From contig JAOXSA010000253.1 in the NCBI GenBank assembly GCA_025800245.1, forward strand, positions 1 to 64,000: 64,000 bases of DNA, read 5' to 3'. The notes under the pieces are model-generated. The model was not told where the DNA came from. It worked only from the letters and a program-made list of their open reading frames with translations, and did no database searches. Below are positions 1-8,011 of the stretch, one piece after another. A program made the translations under genes and the position numbers. Numbering within the stretch: the stretch's first letter is position 1; every line of letters starts with the position of its first letter. Source of the DNA: Amphritea sp. (lineage in GTDB: Bacteria > Pseudomonadota > Gammaproteobacteria > Pseudomonadales > Balneatricaceae).

Positions 1-55
1 CTAATTGAAAAACAGATTTAGCTAAATCGATACCAATGATGCTAACCTTACTCAT
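1..55 (-). CDS. IS110-family transposase, N-terminal fragment cut by window start
   Basis: Read on the minus strand from an ATG at 55, the first 18 codons give MSKVSIIGIDLAKSVFQL. The G-I-D-L-A-K-x-V-F-Q pattern is the start of the DEDD RuvC-like domain of IS110/IS1111 transposases, and its Asp is the first catalytic acid. The rest lies outside the window, so intactness cannot be judged. IS110-family elements move through a DEDD recombinase guided by a structured non-coding RNA encoded at one end of the element. Recognition rests on 18 residues only. Confidence 0.7.
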   Translation of the reverse strand, partial: MSKVSIIGIDLAKSVFQL

Positions 56-57
56 GT

Positions 58-127
58 ATGGACCCTCTCTTTTAGATGCCGAACCAGGCTTAATGCGTTA
101 AGCATGGCACAAAGGAGGTGGGTCCAT
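58..127. mobile_element. Probable left-end non-coding part of the IS110-family element
   Basis: ATGGACCC at 58-65 is matched by its exact reverse complement GGGTCCAT at 120-127. Inside the pair lies a second hairpin, GCTTAA-tgcg-TTAAGC (90-105). This sits directly upstream of the transposase start. It fits the structured non-coding end or subterminal inverted repeats of IS110/IS1111 elements. The outer boundary of the element cannot be fixed without an empty site. Confidence 0.45.
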
Positions 128-168
128 CTTATTTCCCACAACTATCTATAAACTATCAAAGGGTCTTG

Positions 169-207
169 CTGGCTTTTTCGAACAACGAGCTACGAGCAAC
201 TAGCCAC
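169..207. repeat. Degenerate copy of hairpin repeat module A
   Basis: A gctttttcgaacaacgag stretch ending in ctagccac resembles the gctttttcgagccactag edge of the repeats at 10.96-16.21 kb, but it lacks both hairpins. It lies between the IS edge and the tetR stop, so it may be a decayed or partial copy. Confidence 0.35.
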
Positions 208-221
208 GAAGGTGCATTTAC

Positions 222-893
222 CTAAACCGTCCCTTCTTCACTAAGATGCTGGCTAAGCAGATTACAGATAATCATCTGCAGATCTGCCAGGGTGCGTTTA
301 GCCCGCTCGCCCTTCTGGTTAACCACCACCAGCATCACGCTGTGGGTCACTTCCAGATAGAGCCGACCAAGACGTTCACGCTCCTTCAGATGACGGTTGA
401 TCCCCATTCGTTTGAAAACCTCAGCCATACGGGTGATCTCCATCTCATCATGCTGCTCATCCAGTTCCCGCAATTCAGGTACCGAAAACATCGCTTGCAC
501 CAAAGTCAGAATCGCTTTCTGGCGCTTATAGGTTTTCAGCTTCAGATTAAGCATCTGCTCAACCAGTTGATCCATCGGCATCGATTCAACCGGCCATGAA
601 GCGATCTCGTCCAGCGCGGCTTCTACCGTTTCCAGCCAACGGGATCCCATCGCATAGAGAATGGCGTGCTTGTTAGGGAAATAGTGATACAGGGAGCCGA
701 CCGAAATACCCACCTCTTTCGCGATCAGGATCGTATTCAGATCATCCAGCCCTACTCGCTCCAGCAATTCACCGGTCACATCAATAATCTCTTTAGAACG
801 CTTTTTTGAGCGCCCCTGAACCGGCGCGTTGCGCGGCGCCAGATCCTGTGACTTTTTACGGGGTACGGCTTTGGTTGACGGACTTTCTGACAC
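222..893 (-). CDS. TetR/AcrR-family transcriptional regulator
   Basis: A 223-residue repressor. Residues about 34-75 form the TetR helix-turn-helix, including IAKEVGISVGSLYHYFPNK, which is the classic recognition helix with its SLYHYF ending. A basic, disordered tail of about 30 residues precedes it. The C-terminal ligand domain is not diagnostic. The gene lies 198 bp downstream of, and on the same strand as, the PuuB-like oxidase, so the ligand may be a polyamine or a related metabolite (inference). Its own promoter region carries a palindrome at 1009-1030, suggesting autoregulation. It is not PuuR, which belongs to the XRE/cupin family. Confidence 0.85.
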   Translation of the reverse strand: MSESPSTKAVPRKKSQDLAPRNAPVQGRSKKRSKEIIDVTGELLERVGLDDLNTILIAKEVGISVGSLYHYFPNKHAILYAMGSRWLETVEAALDEIASWPVESMPMDQLVEQMLNLKLKTYKRQKAILTLVQAMFSVPELRELDEQHDEMEITRMAEVFKRMGINRHLKERERLGRLYLEVTHSVMLVVVNQKGERAKRTLADLQMIICNLLSQHLSEEGTV

Positions 894-1001
894 TGACTGT
901 TCACCTTCCTGCTATCCGATCGGCACAGGAGGCGTACTCACCCGACCATGCTGACTGCGATCCACTCTGAAGCCATCACCCTCAGGGGCGACGGCCCGGT
1001 C

Positions 1002-1030
1002 ATTATAAAGGAACCTGCTCGAAGGTTCCT
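1002..1030 (-). promoter_or_regulatory. Candidate tetR promoter with overlapping operator palindrome
   Basis: On the minus strand a perfect TATAAT (forward 1002-1007) is preceded immediately by AGGAACC-N8-GGTTCCT (forward 1009-1030). The palindrome therefore covers the region between the -10 and -35 positions about 100 nt ahead of the tetR start. This is the usual place for a TetR autorepression operator. It could also act as a weak transcription barrier for the upstream puuB-like gene. Confidence 0.4.
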
Positions 1031-1091
1031 AGAACCAGTTAGCACAACACAATCAGTCACTGTCGCAACAGCTGTACTGTTGTTTGTCAGT

Positions 1092-2384
1092 TCAGAAAAA
1101 ACGATCTCTCATCGAGTAGTAGAGCATGCCGGCAACCAGACCCGGCCAGCGCAATAGCGTCCCACCCGGAAATGTCGGTGTGGGGACTGCGGCAAAGGTA
1201 TCAAACTTCTCTGCCGAACCACTGATCGCATCGGCCATCAATTTGCCTCCCAACGTCGCCAGCGCCACACCATGGCCGGAATAGCCCTGGGCGACAAACA
1301 GCTGATTATCGATTCGGTCAAAATGTGGCATCCGGTTAAGGGTGATCGCCAGAGTACCGCCCCAGCCATAATCGATACGCACATCTTTCAGTTCCGGATA
1401 AAACTCCAGCATATATTTACGCACAAAACTCGGAATGTCCGCCGGGAACTTACTGGTGTAGGTTTCACCGCCGCCCCAGAGCAAGCGGTTATCACCGGAT
1501 AACTTAAAGTAGTTGATCACGAAGCGGGAATCGGCCACGGCAACATCATCCCGGTTTATCCGCCGACACACCTCTTCGCTGAGGGGCTCCGTCGCCAGTA
1601 TAAAGTTGTTGATCGGCATGATTTTTCCGGCGACTCTGGGCTCCAGTTTGCCAAGATAACCATTGCAAGCGAGCATCACATATTTCGCTTTAACCAGCCC
1701 GCCAGTGGTTCTGACTTCGGCATCCTTCCCACTGATACCGGTGGTGTAATCGCTGACCCGGCTGTTTTCAAATAGCCGTACCCCGGCCTTTTCGGCCGCA
1801 TCTGCCAGCCCCAGCGCATAGTTCAGCGGATGCAGGTGTACCGCATCGCTCCAGTACTCGCCGCCGTAATAACGGTCCGTACCGAGCACTGCCTGAACTT
1901 CCTGATCCGGCACAAACTCAATGCCGTCGTAGCCAAGCACCTGCTGCTTATACTCAACCGCTTCTTTTATCTCATCCACATGGTCGGGCTTGGCAGCAAT
2001 ATGCATGATGCCCTGCTTCAGATCACACTGAATCTGATGCTCAGCGATCAGATCTTTTACCAGCTGTACGGAGTCCAGCGACATCTGCCACAGATTATCA
2101 GCGGCCGTTTTTCCGACTTTCCTGATCAGGGTCTCATGCCCCATATTATGGCCCGGGCATACCTGACCGCCGTTACGGCCCGAGGCTCCCCAGCCTACCT
2201 TTTCACCTTCCAGCAGGATGACGGAATAACCTTTTTGTGCCAGGTGTAGCGCTGCAGATAAACCGGTGAAACCGGCACCAATAATACAGACATCCGCCTG
2301 CTGTTCACCCAGCAGCGAAGGATAATCACGCTTACTGTTTGCTGAAGCAGCATAGTAAGACGGTTCGTAACCGTTGAGGGACAT
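1092..2384 (-). CDS. puuB: FAD-dependent gamma-glutamylputrescine oxidase-like amine oxidase
   Basis: A DAO-type flavoprotein of 430 residues. The Rossmann motif GAGFTG (36-41) is followed by an E ending the second strand and by GWGASGRNGGQV, typical of PuuB/OrdL. In the Puu pathway such enzymes oxidise gamma-glutamylputrescine to the aldehyde with release of H2O2 and ammonia. The start is the ATG at 2384, which has GGAG 9-10 nt upstream; the frame is open further 5' but without a better site. It is divergent from the puuA-like gene, which supports a shared polyamine role. Related oxidases act on other N-substituted amines, so the exact substrate is unproven. Confidence 0.8.
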   Translation of the reverse strand: MSLNGYEPSYYAASANSKRDYPSLLGEQQADVCIIGAGFTGLSAALHLAQKGYSVILLEGEKVGWGASGRNGGQVCPGHNMGHETLIRKVGKTAADNLWQMSLDSVQLVKDLIAEHQIQCDLKQGIMHIAAKPDHVDEIKEAVEYKQQVLGYDGIEFVPDQEVQAVLGTDRYYGGEYWSDAVHLHPLNYALGLADAAEKAGVRLFENSRVSDYTTGISGKDAEVRTTGGLVKAKYVMLACNGYLGKLEPRVAGKIMPINNFILATEPLSEEVCRRINRDDVAVADSRFVINYFKLSGDNRLLWGGGETYTSKFPADIPSFVRKYMLEFYPELKDVRIDYGWGGTLAITLNRMPHFDRIDNQLFVAQGYSGHGVALATLGGKLMADAISGSAEKFDTFAAVPTPTFPGGTLLRWPGLVAGMLYYSMRDRFF

Positions 2385-2740
2385 AAAAGGGTCTCCAAAA
2401 CACTTAAAACATATAAAAAAGCAACCAAAGACCACACAACAATTCGAATGATAATTCTAGTTTAATCATGCTACAAGCCTTTTATTTAAGGCATTTTTAA
2501 ATTTTAACTGTTGCTTTTAAGAAAAACTTACCCTAACCTATAAAACCGAATAATGATTCAACTATCAGCTCGACAGACAACACACAACAGAGCGCCTGAT
2601 AAAGCTCATACAACCGAAACATTATTCGAATTAATAACTTAGACAGCAAAATCATCCGGCGTCGGGTGCCGGGTCGATCTATAGTGACAACAGATGCTGT
2701 CATCCTGTAACTGAAAACATAAATAACAGATAGGTGATTT
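2385..2740. promoter_or_regulatory. Divergent puuB/puuA control region with repeated ATTCGAAT palindrome
   Basis: This gene-free stretch of 356 bp is AT-rich. The palindrome ATTCGAAT occurs at 2442-2449 and 2624-2631. Their flanks match in inverted orientation (AATTCGAATRAT), so the two sites look like one operator used twice, one near each gene. No terminator or RNA gene is visible. The cognate regulator is unknown; the nearby TetR protein is one candidate, although its own palindrome is different. Confidence 0.4.
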
Positions 2741-4087
2741 ATGGAAGCCGTGGAGCGCTTTCTCAAAGAGAATGGCATTACTGAAGTAGAATCCACACTG
2801 CCGGACATGACCGGTAATGCCCGGGGTAAGTTTTACCCTACTAACAAGTTCCTTGCTGAAAAAGGCGGACGCATCCCGGAAACCCTGCTGGTGCAGACGG
2901 TAACCGGTGAGTGGGCCGACAACCACTATGACATTGTTGATCCGGCCGACCGGGATATGGATCTGGTACCGGATCCGGACTCTCTGCGTCTGGTGCCCTG
3001 GGCCGATGAACCCACTGCACAGGTCATCAATGACTGCTACACCCGTGACGGCGAGCTACACCCTCTGGCGAGCCGCTCCGTTCTGCGCCGGGTACTGAAG
3101 CTGTATGAAGATGAAGGCCTGCGCCCGGTCGTTGCACCGGAACTGGAATTCTATCTGGTACAGCGCAATGTAGATCCTGACTATGAACTGAAACCGGCCA
3201 CAGGTCGCTCCGGTCGCCGGGAAACTGCACGCCAGTCTTTCAGTATCGATGCCGTGAATGAGTTCAATCCTGTGATCGATACCCTGTATGGTTACTGCGA
3301 AGCACAGGGATTGGATGTTGATACCCTGATTCATGAATCCGGTGCGGCACAGATGGAAGTTAACTTCCTGCACGGCGACGCGCTGGCACTGGCCGATCAG
3401 GTGTTTGTATTCAAGCGTACGCTGCGGGAAACCGCGCTTAAGCACGATATGTATGCCACCTTTATGGCCAAGCCGATGCAGCATGAACCCGGCAGCTCCA
3501 TGCATATACACCAGAGCCTGATCGACATCGAAACAGGTGATAACATCTTTGCCGGTACCGAAGAGAATAAGTTCTCAGAGAAGTTCTACAACTACCTCGG
3601 CGGTCTGCAGAAATACACCCATCATGCGATCTCTTTCTATGCCCCTAACGTGAACTCTTACCGTCGCTTTGCGCCAGAGATGGCCGCACCGGTGAACTTC
3701 AAATGGGGTATTGATAACCGCACCACCGGTATCCGGGCTCCGGATGCACCCCTCAGTGCTACCCGGGTTGAGAACCGTTTCCCAGGAGCCGACTGCAACC
3801 CGTATCTGTCCATCGCAGCCAGTCTGGCCTGCGGCTATCTGGGTATGAAATCTGGCCTGAAACCGGATAAACCAATCTCCGAACTGGCAGCGGGTGAAGG
3901 CGATACTGTCGAAGTCGCACGTTCTCTGGAAGAGGGTCTGCGCCTGCTGGAAGACTGTCCGGAACTGCGGGAGATTATGGGACCGGAATTCGTTGACGCT
4001 TACATCGGTGTAAAGCGTGCCGAGTTCGAAACTTTTAACGAGGTAATCAGCTCCTGGGAACGGGAATATCTGTTACTAAACGTTTGA
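2741..4087 (+). CDS. puuA: Gamma-glutamylputrescine synthetase-like glutamine synthetase family protein
   Basis: A protein of 448 residues in the GS type I family, without the adenylylation-site C-terminus of GlnA. PAPELEFYL-type (VVAPELEFYL), GAAQMEVNF and SSMHIHQSL mark the metal and substrate-binding strands of the GS catalytic barrel, and PVNFKWGIDNRTTGIR is the ATP/Arg region. Family members such as PuuA and SpuI ligate glutamate to putrescine or other polyamines. The start has AGGTGA 5 nt upstream. The neighbouring PuuB-like oxidase and PotF-like binding protein fit polyamine use. PuuC and PuuD equivalents are not in the window. Confidence 0.8.
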   Translation: MEAVERFLKENGITEVESTLPDMTGNARGKFYPTNKFLAEKGGRIPETLLVQTVTGEWADNHYDIVDPADRDMDLVPDPDSLRLVPWADEPTAQVINDCYTRDGELHPLASRSVLRRVLKLYEDEGLRPVVAPELEFYLVQRNVDPDYELKPATGRSGRRETARQSFSIDAVNEFNPVIDTLYGYCEAQGLDVDTLIHESGAAQMEVNFLHGDALALADQVFVFKRTLRETALKHDMYATFMAKPMQHEPGSSMHIHQSLIDIETGDNIFAGTEENKFSEKFYNYLGGLQKYTHHAISFYAPNVNSYRRFAPEMAAPVNFKWGIDNRTTGIRAPDAPLSATRVENRFPGADCNPYLSIAASLACGYLGMKSGLKPDKPISELAAGEGDTVEVARSLEEGLRLLEDCPELREIMGPEFVDAYIGVKRAEFETFNEVISSWEREYLLLNV

Positions 4088-4193
4088 TTCAAATCTATTT
4101 TCACACGGTAATCTGCTGGCAGTATTGCCCTGCCAGCAGACCGGGTATATAAAATCATCCTGAACACAGGCCCTGAATGCGAGGCAGAAAATA

Positions 4194-5315
4194 ATGAAAA
4201 AAACTGTTCCTTCTCTGTTAGGTAAAGCGATTCGGACAACCCTTCTCGGCGCAGCGATTGCCGTACCAACAGCCCAGGCTCAGGAAGTGATCAACTTCTA
4301 CAACTGGTCAGACTACATCGCCGAAGACACCCTGAAGAACTTTGAAGCCGAAACCGGCATCAAGGTGGTCTACGATGTCTATGACAGCAACGAAACCCTG
4401 GAAGCCAAACTGCTGGCGGGTAACTCAGGTTACGACCTGGTAGTACCCAGTTCGCACTTTATGGCGCAGCAGATTAAAGCAGGCATCTTCCAGCCACTGC
4501 AGAAAGACAAGCTGACCAATATCGGCAATCTTGATCCAGCGCTGATGGAGAAGCTGGGCCAGAAAGACCCGGGTAACAAGTACGGCGTGCCGTACATGTG
4601 GGGCACCACCGGTATCGGCTACAACGTCGAACAGGTTAAAGCGGCACTGGGAGATGATGCCCCGGTGGACAGCTGGGAGCTGGTGTTCAACCCGCAGAAC
4701 ATGGAAAAGCTGAAAGACTGTGGCGTCACCTTCCTGGACTCTCCGGATGAGATGTACCCTATGGCCCTGCTCTACAGCGGCAGTAGCCCATCGGATCAGA
4801 GCAAGGCTGCGCACAAGTTCGACAGCCCGGCAGCAAAAGCGCTGCGCGGCGTTCGCCCTTATCTGCGTCAGTTCCACTCATCCCAGTATGTGAATGATCT
4901 GGCCAACGGTGATATCTGCGTGGCAGTCGGCTATTCCGGTGATGTATTCCAGGCTCAGGCCCGTGCTGAAGAAGCGGAGAATGGCGTTGAGATCGCCTAT
5001 ACCATCCCGAAGGAAGGTACCGAGATCTGGTTTGATATGCTGCTGATTCCAGCCAGCGCTGAAAACTCTGAAAACGCGCACAAGCTGATTAACTACCTGC
5101 TGCGTCCGGATGTGATCGGCGACATCACCAACTATGTCTGGTATGCCAACCCGAATCCGGCCTCCAATGCCCACATCGATGAAGAGATTCTCACCGATAC
5201 CGCAATCTACCCGGATGACGAAACACGTGGTCGTCTCTATCTGACCGACCAGTTGCCACCGAAAGTGGCCCGTGTTCGTAACCGTACCTGGTCAGATATC
5301 AAGACCGGCAAGTAG
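4194..5315 (+). CDS. potF: Periplasmic polyamine-binding protein (PotF/SpuD type)
   Basis: A protein of 373 residues with a Sec signal peptide ending near AQA-QE (about 30). The mature start EVINFYNWSDYIAEDTLKNF is characteristic of PotF/SpuD/PotD periplasmic binding proteins. WGTTGIGYN and the Trp/Asp residues near WFDMLLIP line the known polyamine pocket. Such proteins deliver putrescine or spermidine to an ABC importer; no permease or ATPase gene is nearby, so the importer must be encoded elsewhere. It lies 106 bp after puuA, is probably co-transcribed with it, and is followed by a strong terminator. Confidence 0.85.
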   Translation: MKKTVPSLLGKAIRTTLLGAAIAVPTAQAQEVINFYNWSDYIAEDTLKNFEAETGIKVVYDVYDSNETLEAKLLAGNSGYDLVVPSSHFMAQQIKAGIFQPLQKDKLTNIGNLDPALMEKLGQKDPGNKYGVPYMWGTTGIGYNVEQVKAALGDDAPVDSWELVFNPQNMEKLKDCGVTFLDSPDEMYPMALLYSGSSPSDQSKAAHKFDSPAAKALRGVRPYLRQFHSSQYVNDLANGDICVAVGYSGDVFQAQARAEEAENGVEIAYTIPKEGTEIWFDMLLIPASAENSENAHKLINYLLRPDVIGDITNYVWYANPNPASNAHIDEEILTDTAIYPDDETRGRLYLTDQLPPKVARVRNRTWSDIKTGK

Positions 5316-5380
5316 TACTCCAGAATAGTACTACAGAGCAATACTCCAGAGCCTGTTGCGACAGGCAATGTAGGCACTTT

Positions 5381-5412
5381 AGCCCTTTACTTTAACCGTA
5401 AAGGGCTTTTTT
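5381..5412 (+). terminator. Rho-independent terminator after potF-like gene
   Basis: A perfect stem AGCCCTTTAC / GTAAAGGGCT with a 7-nt loop is followed by a run of T. It ends the puuA-potF unit and separates it from the convergent MOSC gene. Confidence 0.85.
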
Positions 5413-5442
5413 ATTTCTGCTCCAGAATCAGACGAAGCCGGA

Positions 5443-6189
5443 TCAGGCGTGACCCAGCAGACGGAAGTTCCAGTTCTCAAGTTTCCCTGTCTCGAGACGG
5501 CTTTCCACTTTGCTCATCCAGCTCTGCGAGAGCCGGGCCTGTTGCTGCAGCCTGAGCAAAGCCTCCCGGTCCAGCGGGGTACCAAAGAACAGATCACAGA
5601 CCTGTTTAACCGTCAGCGGTTCAGCCACACGATCAACCAGTACCAACGGGTCATCCGCACTGACATTACCTTCCTGAATCACCCGATATAGCCAGCCGCA
5701 GCGACTGTTCGCCTGCATCTCAACCGAGAAATTTTCTACCGCCCAACGCCGGTTCAGCTTAAAGCAGGGAGAGCGGGGCTGGCTCACCTCAATAACCGCC
5801 TGCCCCCACTGGAAGCGATCACCCAGACACACAGTGTCTTCAGTCATGCCCAGCGTGCTGATATTCTCCCCCATACCCGGAGCGCCGATACCAAACTGCT
5901 CGCCATAGCATGACCGCCAGTAGCGGTAATGCTCCAGCGGGTAATGATGCAGTGCCCGCTCAGCGCCTCCATGATGCTTTGGATCTGCGCACTGATCCCC
6001 TTCAAGGCCAGTCCGGCTCAGAAACACAGCACCAGAGACCGGACTTTTTTCGATCGCCGTTTCAAACCCGAAACTCTGCTTTACCTGTCCGGCATAGACA
6101 CCTTCCGGCACAACCGGCGTGTTGAGACTATCGATCACTTTATTCACCACACTTTCACTATAAGCTCTGTCGCTACAATCTTTGTTCAC
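5443..6189 (-). CDS. yiiM: MOSC-domain protein, YiiM-like
   Basis: A protein of up to 248 residues matching E. coli YiiM in order: LEGDQC, HHGGAERALHHYPLEHYRYW, GENISTLGMTE, and SQPRSPCFKLN with the conserved Cys that would hold the molybdenum cofactor. E. coli YiiM, with YcbX, detoxifies N-hydroxylated base analogues through a Moco-dependent reduction. The listed start is a GTG; other GTG codons lie inside a short tandem repeat, so the true N-terminus is uncertain by up to about 25 residues. It starts just downstream of the lysR gene on the same strand, so the two may be co-transcribed. Confidence 0.8.
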   Translation of the reverse strand: MNKDCSDRAYSESVVNKVIDSLNTPVVPEGVYAGQVKQSFGFETAIEKSPVSGAVFLSRTGLEGDQCADPKHHGGAERALHHYPLEHYRYWRSCYGEQFGIGAPGMGENISTLGMTEDTVCLGDRFQWGQAVIEVSQPRSPCFKLNRRWAVENFSVEMQANSRCGWLYRVIQEGNVSADDPLVLVDRVAEPLTVKQVCDLFFGTPLDREALLRLQQQARLSQSWMSKVESRLETGKLENWNFRLLGHA

Positions 6190-6207
6190 TACAGACTCTG
6201 TTCACTA
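6147..6207. repeat. About four tandem 16-bp units at the lysR/yiiM junction
   Basis: Read on the minus strand, units starting TAGTGAACAGAG, TAGTGAACAAAG, TAGCGACAGAG and TAGTGAAAG follow one another every 15-16 bp. The first unit supplies the lysR stop codon, and the second supplies the GTG taken as the yiiM start. Confidence 0.55.
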
Positions 6208-7104
6208 CAAAGGCTGCTGCATCATCTGCTGATACAACGCCGGAAACTCACCGATCAAAAAATCCATCAATGCCCGCACCCGTTTCAACTGATAACGCCC
6301 CGGCGGGCACACCAGCGACAGCAGCGTCGAAAGCTGCCAGTCAGGCAACACTTCCAGCAATTCACCGCTGTTGATCGCTCCCTGCACATAAACATCGGCC
6401 AGCCGGGCCACTCCTTGCCCCGCCAATGCAGCCTGATACATCACCCGGCCATTAGCAATCTGAAAACCTTGCTGAGCATGCACCGAGACCTGCTCTTCCC
6501 CTTTACTGAACTGCCACTCACTGACGCTGCCATAGATCAGCGGCAGATGGGTAAGATCACGGGGATGCTGAATCTCAGGATTATCGTTAATGAACGCCGG
6601 ACTGGCGACATAGCGCGTGGTAATCGCATGCAGGCGCCGGGCGATCAGCGTTGAATCCGGCAGCTCCCCCATGCGCATCACCACATCATAATCACTGCTC
6701 AGCAGATCAACCCGCTGACTGGAGAAGTCCAGTTTGATATGGATATCCGGATGCTGTTGCTGAAAGCGGATCAGCAAGGGCGCGATCAGCTCCTCACCGA
6801 TCAGGCCACCCACGGCATTCATTCGAATGGTTCCCTGCATGGCATCGGTTGACTGGGTCACCCAGCGCCGGGCATTTTCCAGCTGCGCAATACCCTGTTG
6901 ACACTGCTCCAGATAGCCCTGTCCCAATTCTGTCAGCCTTAATTGCCGGGTTGTCCGGTGCAGCAACTGCACGCCGAGCTGACTTTCCAGCTCGCTGACC
7001 TGCTGACTCAGGCTGGCTTTCGACAGACCGGTCGCATCGGCCGCTGCGGTAAAACTGCCATGCTCTGCCACCGCCATAAACGAGCGGATACCGTTCCAGT
7101 ACAT
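6205..7104 (-). CDS. LysR-family transcriptional regulator
   Basis: A LysR regulator of 299 residues. The N-terminal winged HTH reads FMAVAEHGSFTAAADATGLSKASLSQQVSELESQLGVQLL, followed by the linker helix and a substrate-binding domain with LIRFQQQHPDIHIKL. It is of the AaeR/DhcR-like group often found opposite oxidoreductases. It is divergent from the SDR gene at 7219, which is its most likely target. The inducer cannot be predicted. Confidence 0.88.
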   Translation of the reverse strand: MYWNGIRSFMAVAEHGSFTAAADATGLSKASLSQQVSELESQLGVQLLHRTTRQLRLTELGQGYLEQCQQGIAQLENARRWVTQSTDAMQGTIRMNAVGGLIGEELIAPLLIRFQQQHPDIHIKLDFSSQRVDLLSSDYDVVMRMGELPDSTLIARRLHAITTRYVASPAFINDNPEIQHPRDLTHLPLIYGSVSEWQFSKGEEQVSVHAQQGFQIANGRVMYQAALAGQGVARLADVYVQGAINSGELLEVLPDWQLSTLLSLVCPPGRYQLKRVRALMDFLIGEFPALYQQMMQQPL

Positions 7105-7218
7105 TGTAAGAAAAAACCTAACAGTAATTTTAGATTAGAGATATTTTTCAAATTATAGTAATCCCTAAAATAGGGCTCATCAACTTAAGACAACAGATTC
7201 TGACCAGGGAGTCCGACC

Positions 7219-7944
7219 ATGAACAACTTACCTCTTATCGCAATCACCGGTGCAAGCTCCGGTATCGGTGCAGCCATGGCTATAGCTTTCAGCGCTGCCG
7301 GTCACCCACTGCTTCTGCTATCTCGCAATACAGCAGAGATGGAAGCGATGGAACTGCCAGATACACTCTGCAAAGCGGTCGATGTCACTGATCGTGAAGC
7401 AGTGATCGCAGCCGTTGCCGAAGCTGAAGCGCAGTTCGGCGCCGTCGACTGCTTTATCAACAACGCCGGAATGATGCTGCTGGGTGATATGCACACCCAG
7501 AGTCCAGCCGAATGGCAGCAGATGTTCGACGTTAACGTGATGGGCCTGCTGAACGGCATCCACAGCGTACTGCCAGCAATGCGTGAACGTAAAGGCGGTA
7601 CCATTATCAACGTCAGCTCCATCGCCGGTAAGAAAACCTTCCCGAACCACGTAGCCTATTGCGGTACCAAATTTGCCGTACACGCCATGAGCGAAAACCT
7701 GCGTGAAGAAGTAGCTGACGACAGCGTGCGAGTGATCACTATCGCTCCGGGTGCGGTAGAAACTAACCTGCTGTCACACACCACCAGCGATGCGATCAAA
7801 GCCGGTTACGAAGAGTGGAAGGAGAGCATGGGCGGCGTGATCAGCGCTGACGATATTGCCCGCAGCACGCTGTTCGTTTACCAGCAGCCACAGAATGTCT
7901 GTATCCGGGAGCTGGTTGTCGCTGCGACCCGCCAGCAGCCGTAA
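7219..7944 (+). CDS. Short-chain dehydrogenase/reductase (classical SDR)
   Basis: A classical SDR of 241 residues. TGASSGIGAA near residue 10 binds the dinucleotide, NNAG is present, SS (NVSSIAGKK) supplies the catalytic Ser and YCGTK supplies the Tyr and Lys. Its closest general type is the clavulanate-dehydrogenase-like or serine 3-dehydrogenase-like YdfG relatives, which reduce small carbonyls or hydroxy acids. GGGAG precedes the ATG. It is divergent from the LysR gene and ends at a two-way terminator. The substrate is unknown. Confidence 0.85.
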   Translation: MNNLPLIAITGASSGIGAAMAIAFSAAGHPLLLLSRNTAEMEAMELPDTLCKAVDVTDREAVIAAVAEAEAQFGAVDCFINNAGMMLLGDMHTQSPAEWQQMFDVNVMGLLNGIHSVLPAMRERKGGTIINVSSIAGKKTFPNHVAYCGTKFAVHAMSENLREEVADDSVRVITIAPGAVETNLLSHTTSDAIKAGYEEWKESMGGVISADDIARSTLFVYQQPQNVCIRELVVAATRQQP

Positions 7945-7956
7945 CAGGAGCACAAA

Positions 7957-7987
7957 AAACCTCAGGGAGTTTTGCTCTCTGAGGTTT
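7957..7987. terminator. Bidirectional terminator between SDR and yqjG
   Basis: The stem AAACCTCAGGGAG / CTCTCTGAGGTTT has a short loop, with an A run on the left and T residues on the right. It serves the two convergent genes. Confidence 0.75.
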
Positions 7988-8011
7988 CAGATTGTACGAA
8001 GAACGTCTGTT

